64,000 bases of DNA from Vermamoeba vermiformis (taxonomy: Eukaryota; Tubulinea; Echinamoebida). The stretch covers positions 372,001 to 436,000 of the forward strand of contig JBEWZL010000238.1 of the NCBI GenBank assembly GCA_045837725.1, read 5' to 3'. A program made the position numbers and the translations under genes. Below are positions 11,401 to 20,664 of the stretch, in pieces (the first letter of the stretch is position 1; each line of letters opens with the position of its first letter). A model generated the notes under the pieces. It saw only the letters and a list, made by a program, of their open reading frames with translations. It did no database searches and was not told the origin of the DNA.

Positions 11401-12285
11401 ACCCGAGATTAAAATAATAATTGGTATTTATTGCAGACGAGAGATATCATAGCCTCATATAAAGTACCTGGACTTCTCCTGGCCGAACGATGCCTCGACG
11501 AAATAGACAAGTACGTGGCTGGCGAAACCGCTAATATTGCGCCTTATTTCGCCAAGCTCGCTGCTATATTAGAGGCAGATAGGCCTGAACAGACTAAATT
11601 CGTTTTACTGGAAATTACGGATGCGCGTACTGGACAATTGACGGTCGAAGGAAGAGCCTTGTTGCCCGAGAGTCTACATCACTTTATGGGCCACGTAGCA
11701 TATACACAGAATATGAACAACAATATTTTGCAAGCGCAAGATCCTTCAGTTTGCGAATCCAACTCGAATAGTTTTTCGTACGAGCCAGATCAGCCTCACG
11801 CTCCAGTTTATCAATATGGCCACAATAATAATAATAATAACCAAAACAATAACAACAACAATAATAACAACAATAGAAAGCAAGACGTGTACGACAGCGA
11901 GGATGAGTTCGAGCAGAAAACAAGCCAAGACTATCAGATGGTCGAAGATCTGGATTACTTGCTGCCGCAAGACGAAATGACACTAGGAATTTCTCAAGAT
12001 AGCATTCTTATGAATGCTCTACAGAACCCTGGAAATCGAGCGCCGCATCTGGAGCACAACCATCAGATTTTTACTAACAACAACAATAACAACACTAATC
12101 ACGATTCTGTGTTCTACGTATATGGCGAAGAATACAATAACAACAATACTATTGGCAATTACACTATGGGCAATAATCAGCAGATACCAGCGGAGCAGTT
12201 GCTTGAAGTGGATCAGTATCCGGAACAGCATCCGATCCAGACTGAACAACTCCACGAATATCCTTACTTCCCAGTAGAAGAGTAG
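8469..12285 (+). CDS. Zn(II)2Cys6 binuclear-cluster transcription factor
   Basis: The first exons give a Ser/Lys/Asn-rich leader, then 'CLRCKERKKKC' spliced to 'DRLHPSCSRCLKSNAQC'. This is a perfect C-x2-C-x6-C-x6-C-x2-C-x6-C cluster that binds two zinc ions and DNA CGG half-sites. A helical stretch follows (EALQQLLYELQRAEELGQDL), consistent with a dimerisation coiled coil. The helical middle region (e.g. 'FFDFETAIKYYYQIKGYAEK', 'AMLANAALMLEDTEMADRFR') resembles the middle homology region of fungal Gal4-class factors in style only. The C-terminal third is acidic and Asn/Gln-rich, with long Asn runs near 11822-11875 and 12077-12150, and would be a plausible activation region. Zn2Cys6 proteins are abundant in fungi and rarer in amoebae. 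About eight exons; the start at 8469 is the first Met. Confidence 0.88.
11051..11066. promoter_or_regulatory. CArG-like palindrome in intron
   Basis: TTTCCTTATAAGGAAA is a perfect 16-bp palindrome built on CC(A/T)6GG, the MADS-box (SRF/MCM1) core. It lies mid-intron in the Zn2Cys6 gene, away from both splice sites. Related boxes recur in other introns (27691, 48253, 56360, 56518). Confidence 0.4.
11823..11877 (+). repeat. Asn-coding AAT/AAC microsatellite
   Basis: Near-uninterrupted AAT/AAC codons encode a run of about 18 Asn with one Gln inside the Zn2Cys6 protein. Similar Asn runs occur at 12077-12096 and in the chromodomain gene at 18612-18660. Confidence 0.85.
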
Positions 12286-12442
12286 AGTGTATATAATATC
12301 CTCATTATTATCGGATTTTTGTAAATACTTGTAATTTAAATTTTGGTTGATAGATCGGAAGCGCTTATTCAGATCTATAATTAAAGAGGCCTTATTTTTA
12401 TCTTTTATTCATTCTATTTTACATTGTTATAATACTATATCT

Positions 12443-14780
12443 TTACAGCTCGTTGTTTACAGACGCGTCCAAATCTGGATTCGCGCTGATAGAGTTTTTG
12501 GTCAAGTTCGTTGACAGTCTACTACGGCTCTTTCCAGATTTACCAGAAATATCAGATGAAGATAATTGCCATGAATTCTGGGACACGTAGAATGCAACTA
12601 CGATTGATAACGAAACCAGATGCAACGAAAAAAATTGCCAAAAATAGAGCGCAACGACGTCTGTTAAATAAAATTAAATTAATGATCACATTTAGGTAAA
12701 TTTGGTTTCCCTTACTTGGTGGACTAAAGACTAAAGCTGGTGCAAAAGCCAAGGCCAAAAAGTACTGGATTAGAGTTGCGGCAATGAAAAACAACACTCG
12801 CGTCACCTGTTAATGCATTAGTTTCATATGTGGTAATAAAAATATTATACTAGGCTGATGGAAATAGTTTTTGAAGCAGTTCTTACCTTTTCAGAATTTG
12901 ATCGTCGATCGGAGCTTAAAGAGTTCGACAATCTGATTTGTTTCGTGACTTTGACGGCAGTAATAATGAAGAATATTGCTAGGCCTAGTACTATTATAAC
13001 ATAGTAGGCCAATTCGATGTAATTGAATACCGAAACCACGGTCAAAACTCTAAGGCTCGTTGAAATTATTACAAACGCGAAGAGTACCGCGCAGCTGATG
13101 AAAAATGGCACTTTGGCTTTTGTCAAGAACGGATTGACTCGAATTGAGGATCTAGAGATGCATTCGTGCCTAAATAAAAATAGCGTCAGGATCGCGACGT
13201 CTTGCTTCATGAAAGATAAATAAACCAAATGAGATTTGAATCCAGTCTTTACCAATAGAACGTCATTAAGATCGTCGCGGATAATATAAACGGGGCAGGA
13301 AGCGTAAAGAAAACTATGTTGAATGTTATCGGATAGATCCTTCTAAATCCTGAAATATCAACCATAGCGATGATTTCGACTATAAGATGAGTATTAAATT
13401 AGTAAAAAGGGTTATAAACGCGTTTTCGAATCTTTATAGCGGATCCGTCCGCATTTTTGCCGGGTAAATGACTTACTAATTGTACCAACGAGAATGAATG
13501 CCAACACTATGTGCGGTATAACAAGTCTAATGCCCTTCTGGCGTGCAATAATGATGAACCAGTACCAGCAGTAGATCCCGAGAACCAGATTTGTAATTAA
13601 GAGCCCACCGTCAATGATTTGGCCAACGTATATCCACGGCGACTTAATTACTACGACCCATTCATCAGGTTCTGTTCATATTAATGTTAGATTAAATAGG
13701 AAACTTCTAGGTTCATTCAATTTGAAAAATTTCCTTTTTTAGTTATTCTATTATTTCAAACGGTGATTAAAACACTGTTTTATGGGATCAACAAATAAAA
13801 TACTAAAGTGATATGGCCATAATACATAAAGATTCAGGTGAATCGGTTGGTTGATTAATTAACGAAGGAAAATTAGCTGGGTTTCGTAATGCAAATTAGG
13901 CGATAACGCAATTATTAAACTCATAAATTACTAGGGTAATATATGTACGTACCATAAGATAGAATTCCCGTTACGTTTTTTCCGTCCTGCAACATCTGGC
14001 TAACGACTGAGATCAATCCTTCCATAATAGCGCCAGGCATGTCAAATGTGGGCAAAAAAACGTCGCTAGTGTCTCTATTATCCGTTTGTACATTTGCGTA
14101 GCCGATTGATAAGCCGTTAGTGCCAATAATTAGTCCTGCAGCGTTTTTTGCTTGGTAGATTCGGGCCCACTTCTCTGGTGGCGGTGGTTCAAAGAGTAGA
14201 ACGATACAGCCCGTAGTATATGTATCTGTAGTACATAGTGGTGCCGTAATTGGTGCTGGCGGATTGCTTTGTAAACCTATAAGCAATAAAAAAAGTTTGA
14301 ATTAGAGCCGTTGCTACAGGATCAAGATCCAAAAAGAAAAAAATATAGTTTACAACGAATATTATTGTGACATTACTACTGCGTAGTTGCTTTAAAGTAT
14401 GATTCCGAAGTTGACCGAAAAAGAACCGGATCGCGCAAAAGTCAAATTGACGGAACGCCCCGCTTGGCTTATATTAACATCGAATATTAAAATACTACTA
14501 GTGTTTGGTAGTTAATTACTTGTATGATGATTTGACGAAGATATTTTGCCTGACAAGAGCATGTCAAGCCCATCCGGTAAAAATAGCGGCGAACTTATTG
14601 ACTTTAAAGCAATATTTACGAGCAATAATCAGTGATATGCATAGACATACCTTGAAACACTACTAATCCAGCGGAGTAATTTCCGACAAGCTGATCTCCA
14701 TCGAAAACAAGAAGTGTTGAGGTGCATAGGCAGATGCACCAAGAAACTATAAGAAATGAGCTAATCGCTGTTATCTTCAT
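12443..14780 (-). CDS. PA-domain multi-pass (about 7-TM) membrane protein
   Basis: The start at 14780 gives a clean signal peptide (MKITAISSFLIVSWCICLC); an in-frame Met at 14810 would add ten residues. The ectodomain resembles a protease-associated (PA) fold: 'GCIVLLFEPPPPEKWARIYQ', 'AKNAAGLIIGTNG' and 'PTFDMPGAIMEGLISVVSQM' have the G-x-I-V...A...G-A-x-G-x-I-x-x-N order. Several exons of hydrophobic helices follow, for example 'QIIDGGLLITNLVLGIYCWY', 'PFFISCAVLFAFVIISTSLR' and 'YVIIVLGLAIFFIITAVKV'. I count about seven. The tail is Ser-rich and cytosolic-looking (SSDISGKSGKSRSR). The layout suggests a receptor or sorting protein at the surface or endosome. PA domains bind peptides or cargo in proteases and sorting receptors; no protease site is visible. 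The stop is at 12443; it converges on the Zn2Cys6 gene across 157 bp. Confidence 0.7.
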
Positions 14781-15878
14781 TTGAATAGCTTCGTGAGTTG
14801 TGGCTATCACTTAATAAGACGGAAAAACAATACTGAACGAATGCACCTTAATTAGCAGTTGTTTTTTTGTGACACGCGAGATAAAATCTCAAATACGCGC
14901 CATTAATTAGTTAGCGCGGAAGTATTAATATTAGGGTTTCACGACTAATTTATAAACCAGCCAAGTACCATTGTGAGCATGTGCAAAGAGCTCCGATAAT
15001 GGCTAATGGCTGGTTTCCGAATTTTAACGGCGGAGTTTTGGATGTGTTTGATTAGCCGACACAAAAAACGGTAGTTGGGGGCAACCCATAAATTAATTAC
15101 GACATAGTTCGATACAAATAAAGGATGAGACTTACACCCCACATCAGCTTTCCGGAAAACCGATCCCGCCAAAATTCCGCCGACTACTCAACCCTTCTTC
15201 TAGCGAAATAATCAGTTAAAAATGTTGAATATATTATTGTAATATATATCAGGCAAATTAATAATAACTTACGGGTGCACCACAAAATAGATTGGCCAAA
15301 GATCTCACGACGTTTCTTTGCGTACGCCTATCATATTGATGGCGCCATAAATAAGCATTTATTTTACTATTATTAAACATCATCAGCACGTTCTGCTATT
15401 GTGTTTTAATTGTGAAAATGTTTTTTTTTCTGCGCTGTTCTTGCCTTGCGATCCTGGACTTTTAAACTTAAAAACCGAAGTATAGTAACACTAACACCTC
15501 TAAGCACTTTAATTGCTTACTGGTTGAGAAGTGGTGATGTCAATGGTAAAGGGCGCAGCTGATCTGATCTGGGAGACGAGACACTGAAAAGGTATAGATA
15601 GTTAGGCAACAATAACAAACAAAAATAAATAAATAAATTTTGTTTTATTAAATAAATAACGTAGTAGCGGCACGTCCATACTTGTCGAGCTTAAAATTCG
15701 GATGCAATGCGTATTTATCTTTAAAAACAATTGAATGGCCTATGCCGCAATATTTAACAATATTTATCTACTTATAGTAAATATTAAAATGTTTCTAAAA
15801 ATCTAACTCGATCAGTTTTTGAAACACTAGTTTTCGCTTTGTATCTAGTCCTAACACTAAATTATTAGAATAAATAAT
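14781..15878. other. Divergent intergenic region, 1.1 kb
   Basis: This separates the PA-domain membrane gene (-) from the chromodomain gene (+) and should hold both promoters and 5' UTRs. A 75-codon minus frame at 14945-15172 has no recognisable domain. I see AT-rich DNA with an in-tandem CTGATCTGATCTGG near 15563 and no convincing gene or RNA. Confidence 0.4.
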
Positions 15879-18800
15879 ATGGCGATAGTTCGGACAGCAG
15901 TAGCTGCCAAGTTGGAGGCGAATCCGAATTTTCATTTGAAAATACACCAAGATCAAATGATCCAGATCAAAGCAGTCCACCCTCTAGTGAATAGTGAAGG
16001 CAAAAAACGATTAGCAGACTTTACAGTAGAGTGTAGTGATCCAGATTTTGTATTAATTATGGAGAATTTGTCGCTTAAACGAGTTCTAAATATTATGGCC
16101 GTGTGCAATCCGACCATAACCCTTGAATTTAAGATGGATATAGGCATTTCGAAGAATCAAATAGGTATTGTATTAACCATATTCTTATTTGATTAGTTTG
16201 TTTCCATTTCAGACGTCGATCTGATTTGTTTCTATTTTAGGCTGCGCGGATCCTTTTGGCGCTTGTTATGTCAAATGCAATAGCGCAGGACGAAACAAAA
16301 ATCAACCCAGATATATTCAATATCCTAGTGACGCTAAAGACACACCTAACAACAATAATACAAACGTTCCAACTCCAGCGATCGAGATCAAGATAGAAAA
16401 ACAAACCGAATCAGAACAACCAGCAGCGGTGTCCAAGCGTCGAGGAAGACCTTCTAAACCACCCAAAAAAATTAAAGAAGAAGTTATTAAGCCTGTTGAA
16501 GTCCCTCCTGCTCAATCCCGATCACTAAAAGATTTCTTTGAGCAAATCCCGCTCGATCCGCAACTTTCCTCCCCACAACCAACGTCAAATAACAATACAA
16601 ACGAAATTAATATAGAGGAACAACATAATAGCATTGTGGTCGAACAAGTTGGAGCGGATGTGGATCCAGTAGAATCACCGAGTCAAGTTGGATCTGTTTT
16701 ATCAGCTGCACCGCCTGTTGAAATTCAACAAAATATTACTCCAAGTGTGAATATAGAGGATGCTGTTCCTATTGAGGAATCAAATGCGTCAGCGGCAGAT
16801 CCGATAAATACCGACAATAGTTTCATGGATCAAACGATTAACGAAGACAGACAACAAAATCAACAAGAAATTTCCGAGAATAGCGCTAAGAAAAATGATG
16901 AAGTGCCACAAGACATTCCTACAGTCGATAACGTTGATAAAAATGTCATGGATCAGATTCCGGTTGATGCGGATCTTACGACGCTCGAAGTAAACCAATT
17001 TGCCAATAATGTCACTGAAGACGATAAAAATAACACTACAGATGACTCGTTATTAAATCAAGATGAAATGGCGGAGATTTTCAAAGAAATTTTCCCAGAG
17101 TACTACGGCGAGAACAAGAAGAACGACGAAGTTAACAATGAATACAGCGATATTAATAGCATGCTATTTAACACCGATCAATCTTCTAATGCCGTGCCAA
17201 TGGAAACTGAGACAGCACTACAAGTTGAAATTTCATCAGTCGTGCGGCACCAACAACCGGATCCAGAATCACAACAACAGCAACCAATGCAAATAGAAGA
17301 AGCTGCTATAACGTCTATCCAACCAAGTACAGAGGTTGTTAATGCAGAATCGAATGGTCAATGCATGCAAAATGAAGTACAGGTTGAAAAATTGATGCCG
17401 CAAACCGAAGTGAGCGAGCAAGTTGCGCCGACAGAAGTTCAGCCTGTCGCTAATGAAGAAGATGGAAACATCGATAAAAGCATTGTAGCCGCCACTCCCG
17501 TTAATAATGTCGATAATATGGAGGTAGCTGTGAATACAGAAAGTTCTGGCAATGTTCCAAACGCAGCCGAAGTATGGTCCGGTATCGGTGTCCCATTAGC
17601 CGCAGCTGCACAACCGAGTATGTATATCCCTCTCTATTTATTGCTAGTTAGTAATATTAACAATTTTTTTAGCCCAACCAACTGCGGAGGTCGTCCCCGA
17701 GTCTACCGAAGTGACACGTGTCATCGAAAATGTCAACTCAGAAGTGCCTCAAGTTAACGCGACTTCATCAAACAATTCTGAAAAAAAGATAGCCAATGTC
17801 AATACTGAAGCTATAGAGACTATTCAACAGAATAGTGAGTCGCCATCCGAGAGTGTCGACAAGCTACAAGATCCAGCACGAGACGAACCGAAGATCGCTG
17901 CTGTCGAACTAAATACTTCAGATGAAGTAGCTCAGCAAACCATTGACGCACAGCCGCAACAAGTTGACATTGAACAAAACACCGTCAACAACGCTGACGA
18001 GTCAGTGCCCGACACTACGGAGAACTTGAACGAACAAAAAGAAGACCAGTCTAACTTAAATTTCAATGCAGTACCTACCGACCATGCAATCATTGCAGCC
18101 GATGAAGACTTGGATTTGAACGAGATTGTTTATGACGGTGAAATTGTGGTGGCGTCCGAAGATGAAGACGAAGAAGAAAAGGCCCAGTTCATCGACTTCT
18201 TTTGCGAGGAAACACTCGCTGATGATGAGCGTGAAGAAGAAGATAGTACTAATAACGAGTATAATATGATAGACGATGGACCTCAAGTGACAAGAAAACG
18301 CAAGCGAGGATTTAGCTTGGAAAGCGTTGTGTTTCGAAATGTCAAACAGAAAGTGCAGCACGTGACTGTTAAACAAGAGGCAAAGAGTACTCCCGAAAAG
18401 GAAAGTTTGCAGAATATCAGCAAAGATTCCCAAATGAGTCCAATCATGCGGGCAATATTCGCCTCAAAAATGCGAAAAAATAATATGAATAACAATAATA
18501 ATGAAAATAACTCGCCTCGCATAACAAACAATACGACTAGAAGAGTCACTAGAAGTGCTGTTAAGAATAGCAGCAATAGTAGCGAAGATTCGATTGAAAG
18601 TACAAGCCATAATATTAATAATAATAATAATAATAATAAGACTAAGAAGAATAAGAATAATAATGGCAATAAGAGAAGAGCGAGTTCGCATCACGAAACA
18701 AGCCTCAAAAAAGAAAACCAAGCTGTTGATTCACCGAGAATATTAATTTATAACGAACGTACGCTTCGAAGAGGGCCATTACCAAAAATGGAAAAGAGAG

Positions 18801-20520
18801 AAAAGAAAGAGACCAAGCCGAAAAAAGAAGCGAAAGTTAAAGTTGATAAAAAAGCGTACTCGAATGAAGAAGAAAAGAGCAAATACTCCGACGAAGATTA
18901 TATGAGTATTAATAGCGACGAAGATAGCGTGGAATATCACGTGGATAAATTAAGTGAAGACGAATATTTCGTGGAAGAAATTTTGGAGAAAAAAGTTGAA
19001 AAAGGAAAGACCCAATACCTTATTAAATGGCTTGGTTGGCCTCACTCAGACGTAAGAATATATTTCTTAATTATTTTTATCAATTTTATTTTTATCTAAT
19101 ATAGAACACTTGGACTCCCGAAGAAGACATTAGTCCTGATATAATAGAGATCTACGAAACTTCACCAAAACAACGTAATCCCGGAGAACGCAACGTGCTT
19201 GTATATAATCTATTTTGGAAATACGCCTTTAGGCGGCACGTTCGCTATGTAAAAGAGCATCCAGAAGATCCGAATTACGAAAACTGCAAGGACATCGATG
19301 TTTGTAAGTTAGAATGCTGTAGTATACTATATTGCATCTTACTAAGATATATTTATTAGCCGATGGGCTGTTGGACAAGTTCAGCATGTGCAACTGTTAC
19401 CGCGTACTGGATGCCGGATCTATTTATTTTAAAGAGCAAGTAGCTCGCATGAAACGAGAAGGTATAGTACTAAGAACACTTTTAATGTTATTAGCATTTT
19501 AGAATAGCATCTTAAGATTTGATCAAAGTTTGACTTTTCGTTGACCAATTTTTCTAACAGAAGACGAAGATGACGTAACCAAACAGACGATATGGATGGC
19601 ATTTTGTTATCGTCTAGTTAATAGACTCACGACATTTGAAGGTTTCGGACGAATTCCAACGTCGAGGCAATGGTCTCAGTTCAAAAAATATTTGATAAAC
19701 ATTCGCGCTACTGGAGACCCTGTATTCACGAACAGGCATAATGTGATTGGGCTAGAGAATTATTTAGGAGTTATGGATAATTTAACATCTAAAATTGACG
19801 TATTATACGAAAAATTTGAACGCCGCAAGACCAGTCTCCAAAAGTACGTAAAATTAGTATTACCAAATTTGGCAAGTCTAATCAGTAAAAATCTTATTTA
19901 GGTGTATCGAGTATGCGCAAACATTACCATTCATTGGTCCATTCTTTGCGCAACAAATTTGCAACGATCTTGTTGAAGAAGGTAACTCGCCGTTGACACG
20001 TGTCAAACAACATTAATTAAGTGCCAAAGTGTCACTCGTTACTAACGACCCTCTTAACATAGGAATAATCAATAGTTCTAACAGTTGGGTGTGTCTTGGT
20101 CCGGGAGCTAAAGGTACCTTTTAATTCAATTATGACAGCTCAATCCAAGTATTAACTTTACTTCCTTTAAGCTGGTCTTCGTAATATTTACCCGGGCATT
20201 AAAAATTCAGAATTGCTCGATAGAGCGAAACAATTGCAAAAGAATCAAAGGTAAGTTTTGCTTTCAACCGCCATTCAGTGAACCATTGATTCATGAAACA
20301 ATTATCTTTGTATGACCATTTCCTTTTTAGGAAAGCTTTTGCATCGCTCGACTTTGATTTTCCGTACTATGAAGGACGAGATCTGTCACTGATCGACATC
20401 GAGCACGTGCTGTGTGAGTTTCAAAAGTATTTGCGCATGTTGGGCAAGAAGAGCAGCAAGAAGAACCTTCGTGCCAAGTTCAAAAATAACAAAGCTGTGA
20501 AAAAACATCGGAATAAATGA
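15879..20520 (+). CDS. AT-hook/chromodomain protein fused to HMUDK_hel (aGPT-PPlase-class) domain
   Basis: Exons join in phase at 16164|16241, 17617|17673, 19050|19106, 19304|19361, 19461|19561 and onward. An N-terminal segment of about 130 residues (FTVECSDPDFVLIMENLSLK, then ADPFGACYVKCNS) is unrecognised. An AT-hook (KRRGRPSKPPKK) and a long Gln/Asn/Asp/Glu-rich region follow. The chromodomain is 'EYFVEEILEKKVEKGKTQYL' then 'IKWLGWPHSDNTW', with the aromatic cage Y/F, W and W that reads methyl-lysine. The C-terminal region carries the helical-domain signatures 'NCYRVLDAGSIYF', 'FCYRLVNRLTTFEGFG', 'GDPVFTNRHNV', 'PFIGPFFAQQICNDL' and 'LGPGAKAGLRNIYPG'. These match the eukaryotic 5-hmdU-kinase helical / alpha-glutamyl-putrescinyl-thymine pyrophosphorylase class, predicted by comparative genomics to act on hypermodified thymine. 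The tail is basic and nuclear. A role in chromatin-targeted DNA base modification is an inference. Confidence 0.8.
18612..18662 (+). repeat. Asn/Lys-coding AAT/AAG microsatellite
   Basis: A run of AAT codons grading into AAG/AAT codons within the disordered region of the chromodomain protein. It is typical of the Asn-rich tracts seen elsewhere in the window. Confidence 0.8.
19519..19546 (+). promoter_or_regulatory. Triple TTGAYY direct repeat with 11-bp period in intron
   Basis: TTGATC (19519), TTGACT (19530) and TTGACC (19541) are separated by exactly 5 bp each, one helical turn apart, in an intron of the chromodomain gene. TTGACY is the W-box core of WRKY zinc-finger factors, which occur in amoebae as well as plants. 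The same 5-bp spacing recurs at 21013 and 28102. Confidence 0.5.
19994..20005. promoter_or_regulatory. Intronic TGACACGTGTCA palindrome
   Basis: Perfect 12-bp palindrome in an intron of the chromodomain gene. It is followed about 20 bp later by AAGTGCCAAAGTGTCACTCG, whose complement (CGAGTGACACTTTGGCAC) nearly repeats the GAGTGACACTTTGACAC block in the Yme2-like gene intron. Confidence 0.5.
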
Positions 20521-20664
20521 GCTAGAAGGCTTACTTCGCCCTTGAAAAATTTTCATTGAATTTTTTTCAGCGACACATCCGGACACTAAAAGTCAGCTAA
20601 TAGGAATAATATTACTTTGCTTGACTATGGCACATTAAAATATCAACGTTCATTAATGAATATT

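Noticed and set aside
14945-15172. 75-codon minus-strand frame
   Set aside because: No recognisable domain, sits in a divergent promoter region, and has no partner exons.
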